Part shown: positions 1 through 13,300 of the stretch, piece after piece
Layout: each line of letters begins with the position of its first letter
Numbering within the stretch: position 1 is the first letter of the stretch
NCBI RefSeq assembly: GCF_000471905.2
Contig: NW_006497600.1
Span: 9,359-73,358, forward strand
Direction: 5' to 3'
Source: Amborella trichopoda
Taxonomy: Eukaryota > Streptophyta > Magnoliopsida > Amborellales > Amborellaceae
Length of the DNA stretch: 64,000 nucleotides
The notes under the pieces: generated by a model
What the model was told of the DNA's origin: nothing
What the model saw: only the letters and a program-made list of their open reading frames with translations
The model's database searches: none
Made by a program: the position numbers and the translations under genes

Positions 1-117
1 GGGGGGGGGGGGGGGAGTAGTTATATCCATTGCCCCATAAAATTCATGGGTCTAAAATATGAAATTCCCGAATTAATGGAAATGGAAACGACAATAACAA
101 CTTCTATATAAGGCTAC

Positions 118-2158
118 CTTTACTGCAACTGTAAGTATAACAAACCCCTGATCCTCGGTCTCCAGCCCGAACATCAGCTTCAAGCACTCTTCCCAAGGGT
201 CCAGCAGCCGCACTCAAACCAGCCCCAAAAGAAAAATGCATGCGACTAGTGAACGTCTTCACAGCTTTTGAATCACGAAGCACAACTATAAAATCAGTCA
301 ACTCGCCCCCAACCTGTTCCATGATTGATAACAAAGATCGAAAAGAAAGTTCAAATGTTATTCTCTATTATGATCACTTTAAGGAAGGAAGCATTAGTTA
401 AATGGACTTAGTTTTCCATTATCCACTTGGGCCATATCCATCCAATGAAATGATGAACAGTGCAGAAGAGATTGGGGCCCACCTGAATGAATCACGAAAC
501 TAATGGAGGACCCGACTCTCACTCAATCATCATATCTCATTTCATTATCAGGTTATGAACCCGAGGGACAAGGGACACGATAGTATAATTTCCCTATCAT
601 CGTTTATCATCATCAGACATCACCATCATCATTTATAATTACCGAACCCAAAGAATTATTAAAAATTCCTTAAAATTAATAGGGGTTAAGTGATGTGCCA
701 GTATGCATGTATTCACCTGCGCCCCCCATCCCATGCCAACAGAGAATATTGCAGATGGAGCAGACCAAGACCCATCTGACCGTCTTGCCACTACTAAACC
801 AGTTCCAAGTTTGTAAGTTAGAAGCATGCCTGCCTTTGCCACAGTTAGAATAGCCAGACCTTTGGCTGCTTTTAGGACAGTAAAAGGTACGAACCTGTCT
901 GGGTTTAAAACCCCAATCTGTAAATGCCAAAGTGAAATAACGGTTAGATGCAACACAAGGTTTAAACCTAAATATCGAAGACCACTGGGAAGTTTTAGAA
1001 GATTTTTATGAGACTTGGCAGCAACAAAAGTTGAATATACTTTAATATTGTTAGGAAAGTGCAAGTGTACTGTAGTCCCACAGGGTCATGGCCATCAGAT
1101 GAAATGAAATGCTGACCAAGACAAAGAGGCGTACACCCATGAGGTCACAACTTTCCGAATAGGTCCCGCTGTCTCTCCATTATTATACATGCCATACGAT
1201 AGTCATGGTCCCAATTGACCATTGTTTTCCATGGTAACTGAACTACCCAGTAAAACTCTCACTAGAAAAATATTATAATTCACACACGGCTTAAAAAGTG
1301 GGGAGATTTTTTAGGTACCTGGCAGTAACTTCTAAGAGCATTTGCCGACTTGTATATCTCATGCTCCATGGACAAACCAACTGGCAAGTTCAACCATCCC
1401 CTCATGCAAGTCCAATTCATAACATCATGCTTTGCAACTTGTGAGGCATTGCTGATGGAGTTGATCAATACAGTCTGCAATGGATCTAACCTCTCATAAC
1501 AAGTGTCACAAACTCTTTGAGGCTCTCTTTCTCTGAACTTTACAGGCATTAGACACCTCCCTGATGAACAAGCCCTGCAAAATATGCCCCCACAAAACCG
1601 GCAGTGATGCCGCCCACGAGTAAGTGGGGTGAAAGGCAATGAACATTGCATACAAGTTGTTTCAAAGCTGTCAGGCAACCACTCAGGAGGCTCAGCTTCC
1701 AAAATTACCCTACATGCATTATATCCATGCTCATCTGGATCAAGCAATGGTGGGGCACTTGGTATATAAACTGTAGACTGCAAGAGGCTTTCACCATTCT
1801 TCTCAGACACCAAGAAAGACACATTGGAACCAGAAGCAGGTTGGGGTTCCAAGCCTTTGAGAAGTGGATTTTTACCTACCAAAATCGTATATAGGCCCCT
1901 TAACACATTTTTCAAATTCACTTCAGGAGCGCGGCTAGATCGCAAAGGTGCAGGATCATCACTTATATAAGATTCTTCATCCTGGAAATCAGGATCATGG
2001 GAGAATTGATAGAAATCATCTTTGTAATACTGAGGCACTTTGACACAACCATGCTTCTCAGTTTCCTTTTTACCATAATGGCCATCATCATTGTTTTCAG
2101 TCAGCTTTGAAACAATAGCTGGGAGAGGACAAAAGACTCTTCCTCCACAAGCTTCCAT
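118..2158 (-). CDS. FYVE zinc finger + SYLF (Ysc84/DUF500) domain protein, 3' part off window
   Basis: Three coding exons are visible, joined in phase: 2158-1319 (280 codons), 917-717 (67 codons) and 313-118 (65 codons plus 1 base). All introns are GT..AG, and the C-terminal exons lie beyond base 1. Residues 160-220 form a FYVE finger: WLPD, then cysteine pairs C169/C172, C186/C189, C194/C197 and C217/C220 around RGRHHCRFCG, and RVC before the last pair. From about residue 270 the protein becomes a SYLF/Ysc84 domain (AAKGLAILTVAKAG, SDGSWSAPSA, GGELTDFIVVL, AGLSAAAGPLGR). Both domains are known lipid binders; FYVE binds PI3P on endosomes, and SYLF binds phosphoinositides and actin regulators. 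This domain pair is typical of a plant family of unnamed FYVE/DUF500 proteins. The start at 2158 is the first ATG after a plausible 5'-UTR acceptor. The local function in membrane traffic is inferred from domains only. Confidence 0.93.
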
Positions 2159-2183
2159 GGGCTTCTTCAGCTTGCAAGTTAAG

Positions 2184-5163
2184 CTGCATTACAAACTGGT
2201 TCAGTCAGTCCATGGATCACCAAAGAATCCAGAATGAAGAAATTACCAGATCAATCGAAAAATGGGACTAGACAAGAGAATGAATCAAAAGATCAAAGAA
2301 ATTATCAACATGAGCAACTATGCACAAATGTTCTGATTTTATTTTGTGGGTATATAACCACACAGACATATACAAAATGCTACCAGTTCCACACAGATGT
2401 AACCTACCGAGTTTGTAAAAATAATAAAAAACCAAAAACAAAGAGGATTCAAAAGTGAACAAGGCGGAAGAGTTTCCAAATAATAGAAAAAGGAAACCCA
2501 GTTCAAGAGAATTTGTATGATTAGAAGAGAGGAAGGATGTACTGAACTTTCTTGGGGTGATTCTACCCTTTATACCACGTCAGCTGCCAAGAAAAACCTA
2601 CGTGTCCTCCTGTTATGTTTGAGAGATTTCAAGAATCTAACATTAGGTACAGTTTTGTACCATAAGAACTCTCTAGAGTCTAGACCCTATAGCAGGTTAA
2701 GAATACGGAATATCTATGTCCAGGTTAATATATATATTAATTCTAACAAATATGGCAATATTTCTAAACATGATTTGAGACTTACTTCCAGAAAACAGCA
2801 GTATCATATTGTGTCTACTAATTACAATCCCTGAATGAAAATTACAGGGAATGAGCTCTATCGATTAGTAATAAATGAGAAAGGACAATTCAGATAAACT
2901 TGCTTTTTCCACACAATATCAATTTATTCAATATTCATAAGCAGAACATTTTTCTTGCAAATTGCAAGTACTGGAACCCAGCAATGATCATACCAGGAAA
3001 GAAATTTTGGCTATGCAAAGCAGGTACTAGATGTAAAGCTGGCATTCCAAAATATTTTTGGCTATGCCAAGCAGTTACCCCAAAGAAATCATGAGTCAAT
3101 TCATATATACCCAGGTATGTCAGTGTATAAATGTATATGGATTTATGGCAATAACTATATGCATGCTTCTGTATCTATTATCATCCTTTTCCTTCTTCTT
3201 TTTTTTTTTAAATGATTTTTTGTTTTTTGGGTGGGGGTTAGATAAAACGAATCTTGGAAGTCTTGGCACAATCATCAACACCAAGCTATCAAACCAGGTG
3301 CTCAAATCCCAATTATCATCCATGTATGAGCGCGTATATATGGCATATCTTTTAAGATTACAGGGATACCGGATACTGTGAGCTAGATCTGATGGATGTC
3401 TTTCCCTATATGTATGAGAGAATCTTAAACAAGGGGGCATGAAACAATTCATCACTCACATGCTGATGATCAAAGAGGCAGATTAAATGAGGGATTTACC
3501 CATGTGGGTAGTATGCATAAGATATAAACCTAGAAGTCTAAAAGTCCATAATTCCTCCATCATATGGAAACTTTTAAGAGGCACAAGATATTGTTGTGAT
3601 CCTTTGTTAGCCCAAGAGCATCAGAAATCAAGTTACATGGAGGCGAAGCTTTGAGCATATAGACCACATAAATTAGGGTCTATGGATAGTTGCTTGCATA
3701 AAGGCAGTTTGGTGCTCAGTGGAGAAGGTGCACTATGGAATTTGTTGTTATCTGATTTTGGTCTTGCATGGCAAATGGTTGCTAAAAGGTTTTTAGGCAG
3801 CTCTGGACAATTAAAGCAAGTTGACAACCTTTCTCCATTTATTTACCCTCATCTCAGATATATTTAGGCTTTTTATCATAGGAAATGCAACACTGATTTC
3901 CTCCAAGTAGTTTAGTGCATGTGAAGAGATCAGATAGGTAATTCGATTCTAGACTATTGAGAACTTTCTATTATCCCATGAAGTCCCCCATCCATATGAG
4001 ATAACATACGATTTGTTCTCATATTCAACAATGCAGTCTCAGACTAGAGGAAAAACTAGTGGAAGAACTCGGATATGGCCATATGGGGATCGGACTAGAT
4101 AAAAATTTGCATCTATTCTACTTATCCTGGCTTCTGAACCATTCAACAGTGAAGGCTAACATATTTTCCTCAGAATTTTGCAGTCAGACTACGCAATTAT
4201 ACTGTGATGTACAAAAGCAATCACCAGCAATGTGATGCTTCTAGCATTTTTTTTTTTTTTTTTTGAGAAATATCCTTCTAGCAAGAGTTATACTAGAATT
4301 TCAGGAACAAATAGGCAATTCATTTGAACCCACCAGCAAAACAAAATCTCTTAAGTACAGTGATAATGTAAGCCAAGTGCACAACTTGAATACATAATCC
4401 CCCTCAAGAAGTTTTAAAACAATTGGAATGATATTCTGGTCATTTTACTGTAACCAGAAAATATTTCGGTCAATTGAGAGGCATTCAAGCTGATACAAGT
4501 TAATTATTGGTCCTCAAATCATAAGAGATTCTTTAATCCCTCTCCAATGGTTAATTTTTTGTTAAGAATTTTAAATTTGGTCAGAAAATTTGCGAGCAAA
4601 TTTTGTAGCTCCCAATACCCATGATTCAGCAATCACCTATAAATATCCTAACTATCATATTAATAAATAAATAAATAAAAAAAGACCTTCAAGACTATTA
4701 CTTCTCTTATATGTCCATTTTTTTGGTTTGAATGAATTCAAATAAATAATCGAGGTCTAAAATTCCAATAATTCCAGGTGATACATCTCGACAGACACCA
4801 CATGAAATTCGCAATTTAACATATGTCAACAAATTTCAGCAGAGTTCTTCTCAGGAGCATCAGGTCGATTGCCTGAGTAAAAGTTAATTCAATACATTAA
4901 ATTTCAATCCTCATGAGAAACAATTGATGTGAAATCCTCCAAACGAGACGAATTTGATCAACAATCAAAACAATAAATTTTCTCTTTGAACATTAACAAA
5001 TAACAAAAATTTCACAAGAGAAACGAAATCCCAATTCATTGATTACTTCAATATCTTACATGATAAGAGAACAGAAAATAGAAGGAAAAATAAAACCTTA
5101 TCAAGAGCATGAGAACCTGGAAAGGAAATCTGGACGCAAGTAAAGTGAAGGATCAAATAATAC
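2184..5163 (-). other. Probable 5'-UTR intron of the FYVE/SYLF gene
   Basis: On the minus strand a donor (ttcag|gtatta) at 5164/5163 and an acceptor (taatgcag|cttaac) at 2184/2183 would join a non-coding first exon to 25 bases of UTR before the ATG at 2158. I inferred this intron from splice-site shape only. The stretch holds A/T-rich sequence, short homopolymers such as the T-run near 4248-4264, and no reading frame I recognise. Confidence 0.5.
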
Positions 5164-5300
5164 CTGAAATTATGGTGAATAATCAATAGAAATGGTGGGA
5201 ATCGATTGCAGAACCAGAGATATTAGGGTTTTCTTCCTCGTGAGACCTCCACGAATCCAGCTATCGAAGATAAGAAAGGGTTACAGGGCCCTGAAGAAAC
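5164..5300 (-). promoter_or_regulatory. Leader exon / core promoter area of the FYVE/SYLF gene with telo-box
   Basis: The minus strand carries a telo-box (AAACCCTAA, 5231-5223) in a CT-rich stretch just upstream of the inferred leader donor at 5164. Telo-boxes are common near the start sites of plant housekeeping genes. The exact transcription start is not visible. Confidence 0.45.
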
Positions 5301-7250
5301 CTGAGAATTTATGGACTTCTTAATGAGAAAAATAATGTTCAGATGACCAAGTTTGTCCCTTTATTTACGAAAGTAGTCCTTATGGTCCTTCTCCGTTTTA
5401 AAGCTAGTGCTCTCTTTTTCCTTTTTATTTTTTTATTTTATTGGGAGGATTAATGGACGGTGATGGGATGAAATTTATGGTGCTTTTCAATGTTTTTTAA
5501 AAAAAGGATCGATGACTCATATCGTTCATTTGAGAAATTGGTTCGAATCGGAATTGATAGGATTCATCCTTAAAAAAAAATTACAAAGAGTCAATAAAAA
5601 TCATCATAAATAATATTATTTGGGTTTTTTTTAAAAATGATGCATTATGAATTTTTATTATCTTACAAAAATAAATAAATATTGAGATTTCAATGCCAGT
5701 TTATCACATTGTGGTTGTGTTTTTGCCCATTATTTTATGGGCTTTTGTCTTTCTCTCTCTAAATGAGAGAGGAAATATTTGTGTTGAGGCACGTTTAAAA
5801 ACAAATCATGAGAGCAATATTTGTTTTGCTCTTAGGAACTCGGTATTTATATATGGGAACAGTTTATATAAGGTTGCAATTTTAAATATAGAATTATAGA
5901 TGCATCTCAAAAATCTATCGGAAAGATTGCAACCGTATAGAAACCGCACCATATTTAATGTTTGTGATGCGATGAAAGAGAAATTTATGTCTATACCACA
6001 TTTTGAAATAATGACGTTGTGGCCAAAGAACTAGCTTATAATTTCTTGACTTTAAAGGAAAAATAGAAAGAATTAGGCAATTGCCCCGTTTGTGTATTTC
6101 ATTACGAAGCTTCCTAACTATGGTAAAACTTATGTCCTACCCTTTTTTTTTTTTCTTTTAATGAGATAAATATCTATGGAGAAAATTATCTTCACCTAGA
6201 AAGCTAGAAACCTAAGCATCTATAAAAAAAAAAAAAATATGTTCGTTGTGAATTGTTTATTAAAAATACATAGACATGATATTGATATTTGTCCAATAAA
6301 ATAGATTTTTAAGACAATACATTCTTATTACAACTACAAAATAGATGGTTTAGATCAAAATTTTGATTCTTGCCCATTATTAGGAAAATGTTCCTACACT
6401 TCCCCTACAGCATATAAGATATATAGCTCCTCCCATCCAGCCGTCCAATTTAGATAAAGTGAAACACTGATCATTTGATTTAAATCCGCTACCTCAATAT
6501 TTTATTTTTAGTTTTTTTTAAAAATTGTATGAATATGAAATTTGGTACATACCATCTTCTCAATAGAACGCACCTAAAATATATTAATTTTTTTTTTGTT
6601 AAAATATAATGACCAAAATATCCCTTAAAATTTCAAGGGTATTTTCATTATTTTATATTATTGAAAATATTTTTTACAAGTGCAAGTTTAAGAAAAAGAG
6701 TGGATGCCCAAAATCCGGTGTCAAAATATTTTATAGAAAAAAATTAAAAATAAAATACTATAGAGACATGACATTATGATTGAAACCATCTCAACCGTCC
6801 ATTCAGAATGAACGATTGGATAAAGAAAAATATATAAGTTTTATGCAGTAAGGGAAATATAGAAAGCTGCCCTTAGCGCAACAACTTATTTCCACATCAC
6901 ATTGGATAATTAGTAGGGTATTCTATTAATTGAGAACTTAAACTCACACTCTCTCTCTCAAGATATAAAGATCAACTGACAGATAGAGAGAAAGCAACTA
7001 TTTATGGGATACTAAATGGATGTGATTGTGAATTCTAGAGAGATAGAGAGATCAAATTTCTTGTAATCGCAATGAAAACTCCATAAAATTTTCTCATTTC
7101 TTGTTGCAAAATATTCCTTTGCCGGTGCAGGCCTCTCTGCATCTCTAGAACAGAGGCTTCCATATCACCTACATAAAAGTCGCCAAAAATTTTCTCACAC
7201 GCTTAGACAAAGGCTTTCCTCCTTTTGCTGCACCAGACCTCATTCTCATC
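5301..7250. other. Intergenic, AT-rich
   Basis: This stretch lies between the 5' end of the FYVE/SYLF gene and the 3' end of the SWA2-like gene. It is very AT-rich with poly-A and poly-T runs and no convincing gene or complete transposon. The last few hundred bases (about 7000-7330) probably hold the 3' UTR of the SWA2-like gene. Confidence 0.5.
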
Positions 7251-7330
7251 TCCCATTCCCAAACTCCCCAAAGATGGGGGGAGGGAGAGAAGCTTCCCTA
7301 AATGCACAATACAATAATTTAACCAAACAA

Positions 7331-10300
7331 TCAATAATCAGAACCTTTCTTCCTCTTCCTTTTCTGTAGCCCAGACTCCCCTCTCATCTCCCCACTACCA
7401 TTCAACCCTTTCTTCTTCTTATGTGACTTCCTTCTCATCTCTTCATCACCATTCAATCCTTTCTTATTCTTCTTTTTCATTTTCTTCTGTGGCCTAGTCT
7501 CCTCTCCGATCTCCTCGCCATCATTCAACAGGTGATCGTACTCCTCAAGACTAGCAAATGGCGATGCACCCGACCTTGCCCCAGACTTTCGCTTATTACC
7601 TTTCCTATCCACTTTCTGAGAAGCTTCCATATCATCCTCATCAACATAACTGTCATCATCACCATCACTATAACCACCATCACCACCATCATCATTAGGA
7701 AAATCCATGTTACCATCACTATCATCAGCAATTAACTCATCATCCTCCTCCATAATAACCTCATCCAGCTTGTCATAGTCATACTCACCATCAGATACAG
7801 TCAGAGATTTCTGGGCGCCAAATTCTGGCTCAAGTAACCCATCAATCTCCTCATCCTCGCTATCATCACCGCCATCCACTTCTTCTACTTCGTCCACTTC
7901 TTCAACATCTTCTTCTTCTTCTAAGTCCTCCTCTTCCCCATTATTATCAACTTCAAATAGTTCTCCAGCTTCTTCTCTATCCTTCTTCTTCTTCTTTAGT
8001 TTCTTTCTCGAAGAGCTAGTGCTCTTGGTCATGTAGAAGCGGTGGAAGACCAGGTCCTCCGGGGGAACATCTTCCTCAGCAAGAGACAGAATCTCGGGAC
8101 CAATTAGTCGATTGTTCATCACCAACTGCAAATAGAAGGAAAAAAAGGATCAACTCGTAGAAAGATTAAACATATAATAAAGTACAAGAGAATAATAATA
8201 ATACCAATAATTCTTCAAAAAAAAAAAAACAATACACTAAGTTGTGTGGAACAATGACCCAGTTATATCAATAGAAACATGCGTAGTACAAAGGGCTATA
8301 TAATAGAAATCACAGAAAGCCACATGGATGGTAAGTGTTTGCACAAGAGAAAAAAAAAAGGCTCCCAAAAAAAAAGAAAAAGCAAAAAAAAAGAGAGGTT
8401 GTAAAATATTACACGAAAAACCTGAAATAAAACAAAATCTAAAATTTCTTTTTGAAATGTTGATGATATTTTTATATAACTACATATCAAAAGATACATT
8501 TGTGGGATAGACCAGATGAAAGGGCCAGCTTCAGAGACCATTTACAAGAAATAGTTCCTGAGGAAGCACGCGATATACAGAAAATGGCGCGACAGCAAGC
8601 ACAATGTACAAGTAAAGGTTAACACACAAGTCAAATAACAGCAAAGCTGTGGAGCCGCACTCCAACAATGCTGCCTAGGTTCCATTGACAAGTAGCAGCT
8701 CCCCCATTTGCCAATGCATCTATGCTAGAGTTTGCCTCCCATCGGGTATGTTGCAAGGAGATGTGAATATGCCTGCAAAGAGAGAAGTTATGCCAAAAGA
8801 TGTAATGGAGTCACTACAGGCATGTAGAGGCACCTGATACCCACGCTATGACATTTTTTTAATCACCTTCTACAACCAAAGATTTCCCCCAAATTCGGGT
8901 TGAATCTCTTGATACCTCCTAGGAGTGTTATCGACTCTGCAAAGGTGGAGTCCGCGTGACCTAGGCGGCTAAAGAGAGAAGGATATTGCTATTAAAGTCT
9001 CAGAAGAGGCTTGCTATTATGGTCTCTGAAGAGGCCCGAAAGCCAGCAGGCCCCAAGTTTTTGAGTGATAAAACCTCAAAATTAAGCTTTATCTGATCAA
9101 AATGAGGATTTATCTGATTTGTATTTGGGGGTCTCCAATGGGATGAGCAAGAAATCCTAGCCACTTCGAGTGTCATGATGTTCCCATAACTGTTAAGGAC
9201 ATCCGATGTGGAGTGGTTTCTCATGATCTTACGGTTACGAGCCCAAAGAATGATCATAGTTTTGATGTGGTCAAATAGAACACCAGGTTTAGCTTCCCTG
9301 CCCTCAAAAAGTCCCGCTATGAGTTTCTCAAGACGTTGGGCTCCGGAGGCTGGCATATCGAGTAGAGACACTTGGCACACCAGGAGGTTAGACAATGGTG
9401 TGAGGGTGATGCAACAGGGCCGGGAAAGGAATCTAACATTCCATTGTGCAAGCTTGCAGACAAATCTTTCTACAATGAGGGTCCACTGTTGCTTGCTCGT
9501 CGTCCCCAGGGGACGACAGAGATATTTTGTGGGCAGATCTTTGCTGCCGCACCCCAATCTGCTTGCCAACATTACAGTCGCTTGGTGGTTTAGAGTGACT
9601 GAGTGACCCCCATAAGTTTGGGCTTCGCAAGGTTAAACCTGAGACCAATAGCCACATCTATGAGAAACAACCAAAGGGTATCCGTTTTTTGGGTGGTAGC
9701 TCCACAGAAAATGCAAGTCTCATCGGCATATTATAAGTGTGTGATCTGAAACCCTTTAGTAGACCGTTTCGGTACAGTCTATCTACAGACCTGCTGAATA
9801 CCTTAGCCACTAACGCGAAAAGAAATGGGGACAGGGGTCTCCTCGGTGAAGATCCCTGGAGGAAGGGAAGAAACCCTTGGGGGCTCCTATGACAAGGACC
9901 GAGAAGCATGGACCCGAAGTACAGCCTTTGATCAATTGCCTCCATTTGGGCCCAAAGCCCATTTTGGACATGATTTCATCAAGTACAATCCATTCGACAT
10001 GATTGTAGGCCTTCTCAAAGTCAATAGAGACGATCACCCGGCTTTAGGCTTGATTTCTAGAGTGAATACACTCATGTACGATAACTATCCTGTCAAGCAT
10101 CTGCCTTTCTTTGTTGAAGGCCCCTTGGTTGGGTGACACGACCTAGTTAAGTGATGAAACAACCCAGTTAAGGGACCTCTTTCAGGCAGACAAGAACTTT
10201 CCTAGGATTTTGTAGGAACTATTAAAGAGGCTGATGGGCCTAGAGTCCTTGAGGTCTGTGGGAACCAGCCAGGAAGGTAGCATTCATGGCTTTGTGAATT

Positions 10301-13300
10301 CTATCTCTCATGGAACTCACTGAAAAATTAAGAATTTCGGACCATGGAGTCCCAGAAACTTGTGAAGAGGGTGACCAGGAAGCCGTCTGGGCCTGGGGCT
10401 TTGTCCTGACCCAAATCCTTTATGGATTTAAAGGTTTCTGCCTTGCAGAACAGTCTTTCAAGCCACTCAGACTTGTCTCATGGAAGGAGGAGAAAGGTGA
10501 TCAACCATGGCAGGGGTCTGAAGGCGGTGCTGAGAAGAGCGTATATGAAGATAGCCCTGTCCAACTCTTCAGGTTGGCTACAGGTATGGCTGCTAACAGA
10601 AATTAGGTAATGGTGTTCTCCTACATCATAGATTTGCTGTCATATGGAAGAATTTGGTGTCACAGTCACCACACTTAAGCCATTTGGCCTGGACCTTTGA
10701 AACCGAAAGATCTCCTCTTTCTTCAAGACTAGCTGCAAGCTAGTTTGGGTCCTTCTCGCTACTTCATCCTGGGAAAGTTCTCTATTTTTCTATTATGGAG
10801 TGCAGTTCCTGGATGAGGGATAAAATGTCAGCTTTGGTGGAACTAAAAATTCCAGGAAGACCTCTGGATTAGAATCTAAAACAGTAAACACACAGGAGGT
10901 CAAAGATAGCATGGCCATTTCTAGTGATAGATTAAACATAAAATAAAATACAAGGGGAAACAATAATACCAATAAAAAAGTGACAATAATTTGTGTTCAG
11001 TCCACAGAAACGTGTGTAAGCAAAGGGCTATAATTGCGATAGATATCAAAGAAAGTCAAACTGATAGCAAGCATATTGCACAAGAGAAAAATAAATGTTA
11101 AAATAAATAAATAAAAGGCAATGCGAAAGAGAAGTGGACAATAAGAAATTTACATGCGCTAAGAGAAATTAAGTGAAAAACTGTAGAAAAAATCTAAAAC
11201 ACTAACACAAAACCCAAACATGCAGGAGATCAAAGAATAGCATGGTCATTTCTAGGATTTATACGGCATATGCCCAAGCAATAAAACAGAGGCATTGCCA
11301 TTAGATGGAAGCCATTGGTAAGAGCCATCCGGAGAGCAGGTGGAAAGTAACAGTAGCACAGGAGAGAAGAAGAGAGGGCGGGGGAGTGCAGGGAGAGAGA
11401 GAGAGAGAGAGAGAGAGATTTTGGATAGTAACACCCTTTTCTCCTTTGGATAATTAAAAATTAGAAATAAAAAATAGTAAAATAAATGAGTAAAACCTTT
11501 CTAGCAGGGCCAATTTGAGAGCCACCATGCCATATCCCTTCCGCTTTCTTGTTTGGCTTCGGTTTCTTTTCAACAAACTTGTCAAGGAAAGCTGTTAGAG
11601 AAAGATCATTCAGAGGATCTCCATTATAAACAATATTGGCCCCTGAGAGAAGGGTCTTTGCCATTGTTGCCACGGATGGATGCACGTGTGATGCTAATGC
11701 CGATAATTCCCACCAACTGGTACGGTCTGCATTGCTGTTGACAGATGCAAAAATACATATCAGAAGTATAGTCCAAACCCAAAATGGAAAAGTATACTGA
11801 AATCTTATGGAGAGGGGAAACCTTAGCCCATTTGGGTCATGACCGTCCAAGGAAATGATGGACACTAATGAAGAGTGGTAACGCAGAACACAAGACCCCA
11901 ATGGTCGGTCTCACTCTCTCCATAATTGTCCACCATTTCAGACTGTCACAAAACAAGGGAGCAATGGGTTTCCCATAATGCATTGCTACAATAGTACCAT
12001 CCCATCCATGATACATTGATTGACTCCACTACGTTGAGCTTTCATCCTAGCTATGGATTTACCCCCTAAGCCATGACCACTTCGTAACATAAAACTAAGA
12101 AAAAAGAAATGTATTCAATGAGCACACCTGTTAGATGTCAACAAAGGAAAGCTGGGTGATTTTGCTTATAGTCAATTCCTTTCTTTTTTTTTGTGACGAA
12201 CTTTGAGCAAAGGAAGGACATGTGCCAGTCATCTGCTATTCAGAGTGCAAAGCAGGGTGCAGTTTGGGCCAATTTACAGTGTATAAGCCGCGCTATCAGG
12301 AATGGGGGCCGAACAGTTTTTTCAAGTTTTGCATGCCCTCATACCTGACAATCGATTTTTTACAAATAAGAGGGGCTGATTTTCTGTAGCTATTGGCCCA
12401 TCAATGGTGAATAGGATGGGATACAAGTATAAAAATCACATCATTGGTGGCTTACATGCGATCAAAAGAGGCCTTCCGTAAAAGTGCTGTAGAAAACCTC
12501 AGTGAGCTCATTATATGAGACAATGTGACACACTAATACAATAGACTTTCTTATAATTAATATTCTCAGTGTATATTCCTTTTTAATATTAGAGGTTATA
12601 AATTAGAATATCTCTAATAATTAATTCTCCAAAGGGACTATTTTAATTTTTTGAGAAAGTTACCTTAAATTGATAGAGAAGTTTGGGCTTTCCACAAATT
12701 CTCCAAAGGGACTATTTCAAATTAAATATTAGAGTTTGGCAGTATACTCATATTCTCCATTAAAAGTTAGAACAAATTTAATTTGGCACGCTCATTTCTT
12801 ATTAGAAAGCATTCTAATAATATATCTTTTATTGCATTTTTCTATTTTGTATAAATTATTAGAAATTAGATTACAATGTAATGAGATTGGGTCCCACTAG
12901 GTATGATGAAGTATTATATGTCATTATTAGTTAGAACACAAAGCACGAGAGAATCTATGGTGTGTATATATTTTAAAATCGGTAGAGTACTTAGTTATTC
13001 ATTCTTAATATGAACCATGGTCAATGGACTACGATACATGGTATTCCAAGGCTATACCCACCATCTTTTCCACAGACTAGGGGTAGCAATGGACCAGGAC
13101 CCGACCCGGGACCCAACGTTTTCACTATTAGTTAGAACACAAAGAATGAGAGAATCTATGGCGCGTATATATTTTAAACCAGTAGAGCACTTAGATATTC
13201 ATTTCTAATATGAAACATGGTCAATGGATTACAATACATGGTATTCCAAGGCTACACCCACCATCTATTCCACAGGCTAGGGGTGGCAATGGACCCAGAC

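Larger units (their letters stand above)
8126..11496 (-). other. SWA2-like intron 14
   Basis: This 3.4-kb intron holds two diverged copies of an intron segment, separated by a decayed L1-type LINE; each is listed separately. A (GA)n run lies at about 11394-11417. Confidence 0.8.

Noticed and set aside
7525..7735. Overlapping frames on both strands with Met/Val/Ile-rich repeats
   Set aside because: They are other-frame readings of the acidic GAT/GAA-rich tail of the SWA2-like last exon.
9825..10606. Plus-strand frames near 10 kb
   Set aside because: They are antisense to a degenerate LINE reverse transcriptase on the minus strand.
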